This document shows positions 34,242-46,600 of a stretch of DNA of 64,000 nt, piece by piece (the first letter of the stretch is position 1; every line of letters starts with the position of its first letter). The position numbers and the translations under genes are program-made. The notes under the pieces are model-generated. The model worked only from the letters and a program-made list of their open reading frames with translations. It did no database searches and was not told the DNA's origin. Origin of the DNA: Cordia subcordata (taxonomy: Eukaryota > Streptophyta > Magnoliopsida > Boraginales > Cordiaceae); NCBI GenBank assembly GCA_028554755.1, contig JAPTOF010000001.1, forward strand, positions 32,259,501 to 32,323,500, read 5' to 3'.

Positions 34242-35713
34242 CTAACTGCATAATTTTACAGTACATGCTACAGCCTGCGCCCAAAATTTGAGCCTCGCTT
34301 TGACATCTTCAGGATCGTCACCTACAAAAGTAAAGAGATTATAGTCAAAACCAGCAGCAACATCCCTCTCAATTCAAAGTAAAACTAGATAACCATACCA
34401 CATTATCCAATAGCAAGTTACAGGAAATTCTTCTATCTTCACTAAGGAAATCATGGTTAACAAGCAGACATAATGCCAAGAAACAACTCTCTAAAGAAAC
34501 TACACCTCACGGAGCACCTTATACCGACAAGGATGATCTAAACATAACAAAACTCACATAAATCGACATAAGTTACAGGATAATTGAATTAGGTGAATTA
34601 GCCATGATAAAATAATCTAAACACTAAAAAATAAATTAATCAGGATGTACACCTTCTTAAGACCATTAAGCTGGCAAAGCCACAGCATATTTAGGGCCCG
34701 TTTGGATTGTCCAAAAGCGCTTTTTTCTAAAATTTGAAAAAAGTACTCTTTTAATAAGCTAAAAATCTTAGCTCCTGAAAAAGTTAAAATTGAGCTTTTT
34801 TGGGAGTTCACTTTTTTTGGAACATAATCCAAGTACTTATTGCAAAAATTGTATTTTTTTTAAGGAAAAAGTACCTTTTTCCTGAGAAAAAAGCCAATCC
34901 TAAACCTTTTTCTTGTTACCTGCGAATAAAACTGTAAAATTTAAATCGTTCTCGCCTATATAAATTTGCAAATCTTGGAAATAAAAGCAAAAACTCTGTT
35001 TCAAATTACATACCATGCGCAAATAAGACCCTACCAGATTATCAATTATAAATTGATACACCAAAATAAATTATCCATAATCGATCTAAGCCCCACTTCT
35101 ATTTCATATTTCCAAAATTTTGAATCAAAATCGAAGAAGTATCAACGAACCAAACCAACCCTTATCATATTTAGTAGGATCCACTATATATATAGCAATA
35201 ATTCAAGAAAAAGAAGAAGGAATTACCAGGACTAGAGATCTTCCAATTGGGTATAGGACTTGAGGAGAGACAAGAAGAAGAATCAGACAAAGAATCAGGA
35301 GTAGTAGTCTTTTGTTGTTGTTGGTCATCAAGGTACTTTTGGGACATCGAATAACAAAGCTCAAGAGCAGGCAAGGTGTTGCACAACTCAGGAATCTCAT
35401 CATAACTGAAGCCAAAACCAAGGTCCAAACACCCTTTAAGCTCATCAAGATCATCATCTGTCAAGCTCTTTGTCCTGCATATATCTTCTTCTTCATCCTC
35501 CACATACCCTTCAACGCATACATGCTTTTTCTTCTTCTTCATGTTGTTGTTATTATCATTGTTCACCATTTTTTCTGTGTCTAATGGCGACCCATTTGGT
35601 TCTGCAAGGCCTATGCTGAAATTGGTGCTGCAGAAAGCTTCATTTTCTTCATCTTGGAAGGTTTTGAATGGTTTGGATGTGGATGTAACAGAGGATGAAG
35701 AGAGGGTTCCCAT
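34242..35713 (-). CDS. DUF1685 family protein, two exons (188 aa)
   Basis: Exon 1 is 35713 to 35227 and exon 2 is 34321 to 34242, joined across a 905-base intron (donor GTAATT, acceptor TTTGTAG, split Gly codon G/GT). The protein starts MGTLSSSSVTSTSKPF, has a Lys/Asn-rich linker, then the DUF1685 core LTDDDLDELKGCLDLGFGFSYDEIPELCNTLPALELCYSMSQKYLDD. A Ser-rich linker follows and exon 2 supplies DDPEDVKARLKFWAQAVACT, then VKLCS and TAG. The conserved ends of this plant-specific family are both present, and the frame across the junction is clean. Reading through the donor would give a false Phe-rich tail. Function of the family is not established. Confidence 0.88.
34694..34905. mobile_element. 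Tourist-like MITE inside the DUF1685 intron
   Basis: Starts TTA|GGGCCCGTTTGGATTGTCC and ends near AAAAAAGCCAATCC, the same family as the MITE at 1366-1593. The right terminal bases are degraded, so the outer end is approximate. Confidence 0.6.
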
Positions 35714-35929
35714 GTTTTTTTCTGTTTCAAAAAAGGTGTGTTTTTTGGGAAGATTGGTTTCGGTATTTAATGGAATCCCAAGAATTGGTGGAACTCACAT
35801 GATGATGGGTATACATGCTACATGTGTGAAAGATACATGTCTAAAATAAGTCATGTCATGCTAGTGATAATGATTTTATAAATTTTTTTTCTTTTTTTGG
35901 TTAGGAGAGAATATACGGTTTTTTTCAAA

Positions 35930-36420
35930 CAATATTAAAGAAGCAATAATTAAAATGTCATTTTTTTACGTGATACGCAATTATCGTTTTTGTACAAATT
36001 TTACTTCATATTAGGGGAAAATCTAAATCTCGCTATTTGCAGCTACCATCGTCATCGCGCTTTGGCCATTGTTGTTGTGCTCTCCTCTCTCTTTTATTCT
36101 CTCTTAGCAAATCTGTTTATGCATATATATACATATATATGTATACACACAAACAAATCTACTACAATTGGCGAGATTGAGAGCAACAATATATATGTTG
36201 TGTGTATTACGGTATTACACATGTATATAATACTAGGTATACGTGTATACATATACCTATATGCATATATAGGTCTTATGTGTGTGCGTGTGTGAAAGAT
36301 TCAAACAAAAAATTGAGAAGATGAAAGAAGAAAAAAAAATTGATGTAAATTTTAGTATTTGTTATATTGAGATTTGTGAACTTAAAATACGCAAGTTGTG
36401 AACATTAAGAATATGGGGAG
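35930..36420. repeat. Diverged dispersed repeat, copy 1
   Basis: Shares ordered words with 38370-38885: AAACAATTAAAATGTC-like start, GCTACCAT(C/T)GTC, GTTGTTGTGCTCTCCTCTC, ATGTATATAATACTAG, TTGAGAAGATGAAAGAAG and ATGTAAATTTTA. Same orientation. No gene content. Confidence 0.65.
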
Positions 36421-36625
36421 AATATACGACTTTATTCAATAGCAGAGCTAGGACCCGAAGCTCATGGGTGCACATTTTTACATAAAATTCATTATTAAAA
36501 ATATAAAATCATATAATACCAGTATCATTAGCATTTGTTTATTTAGACAAGGCCATAAAGTAGAAATTTAAAGTTAACATTAGAGAAGCCAAATATTCAG
36601 AATAAACAAAGCAAAATGCTATAAA

Positions 36626-36628
<3 letters not shown>

Positions 36629-36667
<39 letters not shown>
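36629..36667. repeat. (TA)n microsatellite
   Basis: About 38 bases of uninterrupted TA repeat. Confidence 0.9.
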
Positions 36668-36670
<3 letters not shown>

Positions 36671-37149
36671 TCTTTATGACAACATGCTTCCATGACCATC
36701 ATAGTATTCAGATGTTCCAATAAACAAAATATACATTTTTCCTAGCACATTCTTTATTTGATGACTTGACCATAGTTTGCATGTCTATTTTTCTCTTTAA
36801 TTATTATTTATTATCTAAAAATAAATAAAGTAAAAATAGATTTTTAATAAATTATTTAACTAACATAAACAAAAAAAAATGTACCTATGAAACTAGGAGA
36901 ATACTTCAAAAGCTTTTGAGTTTTGCTTGTTTTCTAATGGTGTGGAAGAATTGAAGTTTGAGAAAGGAAAAAAATGAAATATAAGAGGAAGTATAATATT
37001 TAAGAATTGAAAATCACGAGAATTGTTAAAGAGTGAGTGAGTGAGTTTGCACTTTGCCATGCCAAAAATTTGATATGGTAAGAGTTGTGTATGGGGTATT
37101 GGGCTTAATCGAAATTCAAGAGGATTTTCGCATCGTCAGGGCAAGTTGA

Positions 37150-39300
37150 CTAAAGTAGCAAGTACCCCTCAAATGTTGGAGTCTTATATCATGGTCCTTC
37201 AGCATTGTGCACTTGCTGTTGAGTCAGTAGTATGCACTACTATTTACGTAACAGTAAACTAAAAAAAATTATTATGCTCATCCATATGCATTTGTTTAGC
37301 GCCCTACAACTATTTGTTTACTGACATCAAATATTTGTTCAATATTGCACAACTATTAGTTCAGTGACTTTCATATACACACATCAAATATTTGTTTATT
37401 AATATTTAATGTATATATAAATTAGTTCAGCACCCCACAAGTATTTATTCACTGACATCAAATATTTGTTCATTATTCCATAATTATTTGTTCATTGCTC
37501 TCACATACAGAAACACACAAATATAGACACGTTTGTTTGTTTATTAGTTCACATCCATTTGTTCACCACTCCACATTTATTTGTTCATTACTTCACAATT
37601 GTTTGTTCACTGTTCTCACCCACAACAAACACACAAATACAAACATATATATTTATTCACTAGTTAACATATATTTGTTCACTAGTGCACATACATTTAT
37701 TCATTAGATTAATCTCATGATCTTGCAACGGTCTAGATTAGCAGACTTGATTTAAATGTTTGAAAGGCACTGTAGTGGTAAAACATGTTGAAGGTGTAAA
37801 ACTATGGAAAAAGCCACCAGCGTGAAATAGAGCCATCATCAAGAGAGGAGAAAGAAATATGAGGTTGTTGCTACTGTTCGTAGCTAGCAGAGGAGAAAAA
37901 ACTCAACACTGTGTTAATGGTGTTTTGCGCTAAAGCAGCCAAATCGTTTGTGAAGGGTATCAATTAAATGGCATCAACGAGAGGAAGCTCTTGGTGGTTG
38001 CGCCGCAGAGAGAAATGGCCTGAAGTGGCGGCGACAAAAGCTTGAAAATGGTGTCGCGAGCTTTAATGATGATTGTCGTTTGGAGCAATCATGGAACATG
38101 AAGAGTATATCATTAGAATTGTGAGAGGAAGGAGAATCTTTTGGTGTCATTGGCGTGATGAGAGGTTGCTGGAGACAGCACTGGCGTGAGAATAAAGGTT
38201 GTTGTTTGTGCGCGAGTGTGTGTTTAAATGTGTGTTTTTGTGTGCGAGATGCGATTCAGATCTATTTTGCAAGAGTTCTATATTTCTTAAAAGCATGTGT
38301 TTATTTAATCAAGAAGCATGGTATCATTTGCCTCAAGCGAATGTGCCTACACCCTTGGCGTTATCAAGGTAATATTAAAGAAACAATTAAAATGTCTTTT
38401 TTAATGAGCTAAGTCATTATTGAGTTTGAGCAAATTTTACCATACACCCACTTAAGATCATACATACACCTTGTTCAATGTGAGCAACTCTCTCTCTCTC
38501 TCTATCTTCTTTTCTAAAAAAAATCTCGCCATCAGTAGCTACCATTGTCGTTGCACTGTTGTTGTGCTCTCCTCTCTCTCTGCTATCTCTTAGTTGATTT
38601 GTGTTTATATTAATATATGTACTCTCTATCTTACCAACTATACTAGTTTTATTTTTGTGTGTGTGTATTGCAATATTACATATGTATATAATACTAGTCA
38701 TACATGTATACATACCTATATGTATATACAGGTCATGTATGTGTGTGTGTAAAATATTCAACCAAAAAATTGAGAAGATGAAAGAAGTAGAAAATGAGAA
38801 AAAAAACTAATGTAAATTTTAATGTTTGTTATGTTGAGATCTGTAAACTTGAAATCTACAAGTTGTGAATATAGCATTTATAATTGGTAAACAACATCTA
38901 AATATATAGTTCATAAGTGTGGACATGTTTAAAGGTACAATTGGTTCACAAATTCTAAATATATCGATTACAAGTTGTGAACTGGTAATTTATCATTGTG
39001 AACATATAATGTAATAGTGAATTAATAAACTTATGAACATGTCATCTAAAAATTATAAATAATTAAAAGTTTTGAATATAAAGTATTAAAATTGTAAACA
39101 TATAATGTAAAATTTGTAAATAATAAAAGTTGTGAACGTATAATATAAAAATTGTAAAAGCGTGTACTGTTCACGTATTGTGTGGTACATAGTGCTAATT
39201 GGGTGCACAATGCATTTAGTCCACAATATAAGCATCATCGCTTTTTGCAAGGGTCATATTTGTATGATTTGACAGCATTCTGAGGTAAGTGCATCGAATT
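37150..39300. mobile_element. Possible long-TIR DNA transposon, non-autonomous
   Basis: The left end (37150-37260) and right end (39160-39300) resemble each other in inverted orientation, sharing GCATTGTGCAC, a GTATGCACTA/TAGTGC pair and ACGTAACAGTAAAC versus GTGTACTGTTCACGT. Inside, the left half is rich in TTTGTTCA/GTTCACT words and the right half in the complement GTGAAC. This suggests a diverged long-inverted-repeat element, Mutator-like in style. No transposase and no clear target duplication. Confidence 0.4.
38370..38885. repeat. Diverged dispersed repeat, copy 2
   Basis: Partner of 35930-36420. It includes a (CT)n run near 38492 and TATGTATATA-rich sequence. It lies inside the putative long-TIR element, whereas copy 1 lies outside it. 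Confidence 0.6.
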
Positions 39301-39946
39301 TATTATTAGGCTGTCTCTAACAGTTCACTAAACAACCAAAACCGTTATATTTAGGGAAATTATTCGTGCCAGTAAACTCAAACAACTCTCTTATCTAAAT
39401 CCCAAAATTTTAAAAGTCCCTTGAACTAAAAATCAAGGGGTTTTCTTTCATCCCAAAAACCATCCCCTGTGCCTGCAACAGTCATATGGCCTTAAGAAAA
39501 TATTATAAAGCTGCAACCATCATAAGGTCTAAAAAAATAATTCTAGGAAAAATGTTTAAATTAAAAAATAAAAGGTAATTTTAATTTAAAAAAAAAGTTA
39601 AAACTACAAAGCTGCAGTGATCATATGATCTCAAATGGCTAATTTAAAAATAAAGTTAAAACTAAATGTTAAGTAGTTAGGTTAAAACCAAAATGTTAAG
39701 TAGTTAAATTCTATTTTTAATTTAAAAATTAAAATAAATAAAAACATTAATAAATAAAAATCTAAGATTGTTAATAATAATAAATATATTAAAATAATGA
39801 ATTAAACTAGACTAATGACAAATTTTAGAGCCAAATAAAAATACCCTATAGTAGGGGAACTGTTAGAGAGAAATTAAAATAGAAATTTTCTAAACTGAAA
39901 ACTTGGTAAAACATAGGAGAATTGTTGGAGTAAAACTAAAAAGAAT

Positions 39947-40280
39947 AAATGATCTGTTTGGTCCCTTATCTTTTTTGACAATAGAGTCCCTTATATTTAA
40001 AATGAGACAGCTTAGTCCATTATTTTTGTAATTTGTGACTTTTTGGTCCTATATTAAAAAATGTCAGGAAATAATAGCATTAATGGTGTCACAAATTACA
40101 AAAGTAAGGTATTGAAGACATTACAAATTGTAAAGACAAGGGTTTGAAAAAAATTATTTGTTTATGTTTTCTGAACTCAAAACTAAAAAAGTCACTAAGA
40201 TAAGGGATTAATATGTCATGTTTTAAAGATAACGACTTAATTGCCAATAATCAAAGATAAGGGACGAAATGGATCATTTT
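39947..40280. mobile_element. MITE-like inverted-repeat element
   Basis: The left end AAATGATCTGTTTGGTCCCT is matched by the right end AGGGACGAAATGGATCATTT in reverse complement with two mismatches. The interior alternates TTATCTTT / AAAGATAA words and has no coding. A related element is at 44491-44838. Confidence 0.6.
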
Positions 40281-43200
40281 ACTAACTTGAAATAAAAGGA
40301 TCCTGAAATATAAGAATATGAGACAAATAAATTGTGACAATAATCTGTCCTCATATATATATATATTGTATGTATATATATCATTTTAACAGTTCATTAA
40401 ATTTAAATTTCAAAAAAACATTTTTCAAAATGCTTTTCATCATGAAACATGACATCACTGTGTTAAATAGAGTAGCATGTGATCGTTTTTGCCATTTTTA
40501 TTGTTCAATTATTAATCATTAAAGTAATCAAATAGTAATTTATTATGATTAAAAGTTAAGAGTTTCAAATCTTATTTTCTTATTTGAAATTTTATCTTAT
40601 TTTTACACTGATACTTAAAGATATTCCATGGCGAGCAGACTGGATTTAGACCATTATCTTCAAATTGACTTAAAATTGTCATTTACTAACTACAACTATG
40701 ACTAATCTCATGTATAAATTCCTTAAACCTTCCTTTCAAGAAACAGTTTCAGGAGATGCAAGTTGGCCCATAAGTCTAATACTCGAGAAAATAAGAAATT
40801 GCAACTTGCTAAAATGAATGATTGCAAATTTGAGATGCCCATCCAAGGATCTGATTTTTTTCTATGGTCAGAGTTTCTTTATTTTTTACATAATCTCTTC
40901 TAATTTGGCCAAAAAAACAAAAAAACTTTATCGATTCACTACTTTTTTTACGCATACAAGACACCTCTTACGTGAATCACAACTATTTTGCCACTCAACA
41001 TTTAATAATGGAGAGCATCAATTAAATAATTAAAAAATTTATTAACTCTAAAAATCGAGAATCCACTTGTCACATTGAATACTAATATAATATTAACATC
41101 GAATACTAATATAATATTAACATCTAATTTAATGAAAAATCATTCAAATTAAGAGCATAAAATTAAGAACTTGCCACCGTCAAACTTCACCTACAAGTCA
41201 GGATCTAGCATCTCTGTACATAATACTGCACATGATGCCGCCATTTTTCAATATCTCATCAAATCCCTAAGATTCGGGTAGATATTCTACAAAGTCCAAT
41301 TATTGATTCGTGTGGTATAGTTGGTGCGGGAGGGTATCACTGCAATTATTATATTCCAAAATCTTCTGAGTTGCCTGCCGGCATAAGTTTGATGTTATTT
41401 GAGGGTGGTTCTTTGCTCCGCAAATTATTCAAGTTGTCATCTCACAAACAAACTTAAAATTCATTTGAGTCTCACTTTTTTATTACGAGGACAGTTGTTG
41501 AACGGATTGGACTGAAGAATTTTTCGTTATTTAATTTGGGTTGTCCAAGTAAGAAGAAACTCATCGAGGGAGGGGTTTGCTTTTTGGAAAAAGGGAATAA
41601 GAAAATCATATTTGGCCCTTTTATTATAAATTAATTGCCCCCCCCCCCCGCCTTGCGCCCCCAACCCCCCACCCCCTTTTTTTGTTTTCTTGTCTAGTAT
41701 ATAAGGATAATATTGTCTTTTTGATTACAAAAAATGGAGAAACACTATAGTATCTTAATGCTCTCACACACACTTGCAAAATCCAAAAAGTATATCAAAG
41801 GTATAATTATTAATTATGTAATCTTAAATGCAATAACAACTAGTGATGTTGTTGAAAAATGTTGAAGGCAAAGAAGAATATTTTGTAGTTATTGGTTCAT
41901 AAACAGATAACTTTGGTTTTTGGTCTTACCTTATGTGATTGTCACAGTCAAGAGGGAATTTTATCAGTTATGAAGATTGTGAAGGATCGAATCCATAGCA
42001 ATGTGATCATCAGTGGATGACTAATTGTTGGTAACATTTATTGAGCAAGATATACTTAACAGTTCTGACAATAAGGTTACCATAATTCGATAGGTGTAGT
42101 TCCTTTTTAGTTTCATTAATGTAAAGATGTTATTAATATTTGCTAATAACTATTTTTTAATGCATTACTTGCTAAGTAGTATGTTTTGTTACTATAATTT
42201 AGTTATTTTGTCTTATTTGATTCAAAATTCCGACTTCGTCCTTGAATTTGTCATATTCTTCGTATGAGTATAGTTATATATCACTTTTTTTTTATCGTCA
42301 AGTAAATATTATTCATTCTTTTACCTTTTCTTATATAGTGTATGAAATTTTTTTCATATATATAAAAAATTTAATGTTTAGCATATTTGTATATATCATT
42401 CAAAGAAAAAGACAAAAAGAATAGTCAAATTTTTAGCGTTCTTATCCCCTACTATTATTTTCTCATGAACTTGAAGTGGAGTGTTCACTGTTCTCATGAA
42501 CTTGAAGTGGAGTGTTCACTGAAACCCAACTTCGCACTCAATTCTCTTCTCACTTGCATGTGCAAATGAGTCAATCTACTTGCCACATGTTAATCTTTTA
42601 AATGAACAATTTTATCCCCTAATGATTGTTTCTTTCACGAACTTTGACCGGATCTTTTACTATTCAATTTCTCACTAATACATTTATCTTTCATGTTGAT
42701 CACTCTCTGCTTTTTTTTTTCCCCTTTTCTTTCTTACTTTATTTTTGTTGAAAAATATTCCTTCCACTTTAAAAAAGAAAAAAGTCAAGATTTAAGACTG
42801 TCTTATAAAATTTTGAATTACTCTTCATATTAACCAATTAATTTTAAGATAGAACCTTAAAATTTTTAACACAATATTAGAGTTGGGTTTTGGCTTTGAT
42901 CTCAATCCTGATACTAGTTCTTAGTGTTAATATAATAAATAAATACACTAACATTCTCTCTATAAATTTAAATTTTTAAATAAGGTGATAACTCTAAGGT
43001 GATATTAGGGTTGAAAAACTAAATGGTTTTAGGTTTAGAACTCCCCGCCACCTATTTAAAAGCATTAAAAATTGTTCATATGCAAGTTTTAAACAAATTA
43101 CACTGCACGTGAAGGGGTGTGTTAACACAATAAATAAATACACTAACATCCTTTTACAAGTTTAAGATTTCAAATGAGAAGGTAACTCTTCTAAGACTTA

Positions 43201-44490
43201 GCTCCCAATTTTTATCACAGATCACACGTGTGGGAGTATTGAAATATCCTCTTACAAGATCTTGGCCCACTTCGTCACATTAATCAATTAATTTTTGTAA
43301 CGAAACTTCAATAATTCTTAAATAATTTTTTAAAGGCAGCTAATGGTAATATTTTTATAATAAAGTTGTTTCCTCATTATTGCTTTCCTTCAACCAATTG
43401 TTGGGGATAAGAAAGTCATCACCATTTTGAGAAGAAGAAATGATGTGTAATTGAGTAGTTTAGCCAACTTCTGCAACACATATAACATGAAGCCAGGTCA
43501 TTATGTGCGAAAGGTTGGACAACTATTTTATGCTAACACAAGACTAAATTTTGACCAACATATGAAAACTACAGATTGAAATTGGGGTTTGATTGGACCA
43601 ACATGACATATTGTTTCTTTTTCTTTTTCGTACACTTTTTCTAATCGACACAGTATCATATTTTTTGTTCCCATACCATATTATCATATATAAAAATGCA
43701 AAAAAGTAATCAAAGATGGTTTAGATACGACAAAACATAATCCATATGATCACTTGTTAAAAGATATGAAAATACAAGGGAGATAGTCCATTGTTAAAAA
43801 AGAAGAAGACGAAAAAGAAAAATCTCGTGCAAATTAAATTAAATTTTTAAACAAAATTTTGGGTATGAATTACTTAAGTTAACAATCCGCAAACAAATAT
43901 GCAAACTGAATGACCAATTATGGCTTGAATCTTCTATTGGGTTCTCACTAGGTACAAGAAGCTCCGGCCACCTTGAAAACGTACTTAGACAAGGATTATA
44001 AAGGAGTTGTATCACCTTGAGTAGTGTTGATTTGGTTAATTTTGCCTCCTTCAAAAAAAATTACTTGAGATAACTATAGATAAAAATATATAACATTATC
44101 CTTTCGGGTCCACATGATACATAATAATGTGGGATCTATGCTTATGTAGTATCATACCAAGATGAAATGATGTCATGTATATACATGACATGACATTGGA
44201 TGGCCATGTCGAATTGCCACGTAGCCACTCGTAATTGGTGGGAATCCACTAAAGACAAGAATTTGCCAACAACCCACGTGGCCACTCGATACTAATAGAG
44301 CAAGTGAAATATGTGGAGATGCAGATTAAGATGTACAGAGCACATAAAGACACCTCAAGTCGTAGATTGGATAACATGCTTGTTTGTTTCCACATGTTTA
44401 TTGTAACCGCTTGTGCAGGATATGGTCCACATGCTTCACATTTTGTAATCTTTGAAAAAGTGAAAATCTATCATCTTTACTAGAGGGATA
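40281..44490. other. Gene-poor intergenic stretch
   Basis: No gene recognised over 4 kb. Small structures: tandem 24-bp repeat (41078-41125, AATACTAATATAATATTAAC units), a C-rich tract (41638-41687), tandem 31-bp repeat (42460-42521), and a 22-base perfect palindrome ATGTCATGTAT/ATACATGACAT (44170-44191). ORFs here are short and without family motifs. Confidence 0.6.
42460..42521. repeat. Two-copy tandem repeat, 31-bp unit
   Basis: The unit TTCTCATGAACTTGAAGTGG...TCACTG occurs twice without any change, suggesting a recent local duplication. Confidence 0.9.
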
Positions 44491-44838
44491 AATAATCTTT
44501 TTGGCCTTATCTTTAACTATTTTAATAATAAAATTTCTTATCTTACAATAATTCAATTCGTTATAGTCTTGAACTCTAAAACAGGTCAATAAGATAATGA
44601 TATTAGAACTAATATCACAAATTGTAAAGAGAAAGAACTGTTTACATTATAAATTCCAAAGTTAAGAGACCAATAACGTCAAAAATTGAAAGATAAGGGA
44701 TTGAAAAAAATATTATTTTGACATTTTTTGAACTTAAGACAAACGACATCATTAATTGAAAAGATAAATGATTGAATTGTCACACATTTTAAAGATAAAA
44801 AGGTTTAATTGTTAAAAGGATCAAAGATAAGAGACCAA
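44491..44838. mobile_element. MITE-like inverted-repeat element, related to 39947-40280
   Basis: The left side TTGGCCTTATCTTTAACTAT is inverted at the right side as GTTAAAAGGATCAAAGATAA then GAGACCAAT. Shares TTATCTTT / AAAGATAA spacing with the other copy but is more diverged. Confidence 0.5.
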
Positions 44839-44839
44839 T

Positions 44840-45242
44840 GCTGTGTTTGTTTGGATCTTATTATAAGATACTTATCTTATTTGACAATTTATATGAAAAA
44901 GATTGTTTATTGTCAGCTTATTATAAGACATTTATAAGATACTTTTCATAAGATGTCTTATTTGTAGTTATAAAAAATAAGTTGGGTTTACGGTATTTAT
45001 ATTTTATCAATTAGAAAATAATTAAAAATTAAAATTAAAAATTTTAAAAAATAAAAATAAAGAAAATTTAAAATTTAAAATTAAAATTGATAACATTATT
45101 ATCAAAGTAACTTATAACATCATTTTAGCTAACAAACCAAATAGTCTTATTGTATCAAATACTTATTTCTTATAAGGTACTTATCAGATAAGATACTTAT
45201 CAGATTTCAGATTTCAAATAAGACTATTCCAAACATGCTACA
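44840..45242. mobile_element. MITE-like element directly beside the previous one
   Basis: The left end GCTGTGTTTGTTTGGATCTT and right end AAGACTATTCCAAACATGCT are imperfect inverted repeats. Internal ATAAGATACTTATC words occur near both ends. No coding sequence. Confidence 0.5.
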
Positions 45243-46600
45243 AATGAGTTATTTTTAACCTTATAAAAGTTACAGCAAATAGGATGGGAATGGAGTGGGT
45301 AGAGGCAAAATGTGTCTATCCAATTTCATATTTGTCATTAAAATTCTTATTTATACCCCTACCTTATGCTTCAAACAAGGGTAATCTCCTAACACCATCT
45401 CCGCTTTGGTAAGAATTAACAAGTCAAATGGAGCGAGGTAACGACATAAAATTAGGGTACAAGTGATCTTTATTAAAAATAAACTTACAATAATATACTC
45501 ATAATGTTTTAAAAATTCTAATATAAAAGAACATATTAAAAATAAGTCAGCTTTTACCATAGATCAAATGGAACTTTAGTGACACAATGTTTATATAAAA
45601 AATATATAATAATATATTAAAAATAGGAAGATACACAAAGTTATATATATGTATAAGTGTGTGTGTATATATATATATATATGTATGTATATGTATATGT
45701 ATATGTATATATATAGGGCAAGGGCGCAGGGTGGATAAATGTAATATCGGGCATAGCTTGCACAATTCCACTCATTATTCCATCTTCACATAAGATCAGG
45801 ACCCTCTCATATTAAGACTTCCCTCATATTGATGTTTGAAGATCATCTCAACCATTCATGTGTTGGTTAAAGTTATCTTTTCCCAAAAAAAAGTGGACAA
45901 TAGAAGGGAGAAAAAATTTTTGAAAAAATTTAACATGGTTGGCTGAAATGTTTTTACCCATCCATAAATGATTAGAATTTTCCTCATATCAATATGAAAG
46001 AAATCCTAATAAGAAAGAATCTTAATCCCTTGGCATAAGGGACCCTCTTCCCACCATTTTACATTTCTAATCTCTTCTTTTACAAATGCTTAGAATCATG
46101 GCAAGAAAGCTGGAATCATATTGCCAAAAGTTTGGTCCAGGAGCCAAATTATGAATAAAATCTTAACCCTTAAATTATACACAAAAAGGGTATTCAAACC
46201 CCTTCCCCTCCCCCTTCTCTCTCTCTCTCTCTCTCTCAACTCCTCTTTGAAGAATAAAGCTCACAACCCCAAATTTTACAGTTCAGATTTCAACTGCAAT
46301 TATAAGCAAAACAACAACTAAGCAGGAAGAAATTAAGAGGTTGTAACCGTTTAGAACCCTTATTGTGAATCTTTATTGAGATTAAAAAGTACAACAACTA
46401 TTGGAAATTTTGAACCTTCTAATAGCTATCTTGAAAATGAGATCGTACAAAGTAGATCAGGGGATTTCCAGGCTAGAACAAGATGTGAAGAATCAAGTGA
46501 CTTTGATAATGACTATGACATCTAGTTTATAATTAGAGATTTGCCATATAATCATAGTATTGACAATGTATATAGGTTATAGAAATTTTATAATATATAT
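45243..46600. other. Intergenic stretch, no gene recognised
   Basis: Contains a TA/TG microsatellite at about 45650-45715 and a (CT)n run near 46215. The ORFs are low-complexity or unsupported. Confidence 0.55.

Noticed and set aside
35171..35226. Phe-rich C-terminal tail of the long - strand ORF
   Set aside because: This is intron sequence after a GTAATT donor; exon 2 at 34242-34321 gives the conserved end instead.
42460..42521. Short direct repeat considered as a CRISPR-like array
   Set aside because: Only two abutting identical units without spacers, in a plant nuclear context.
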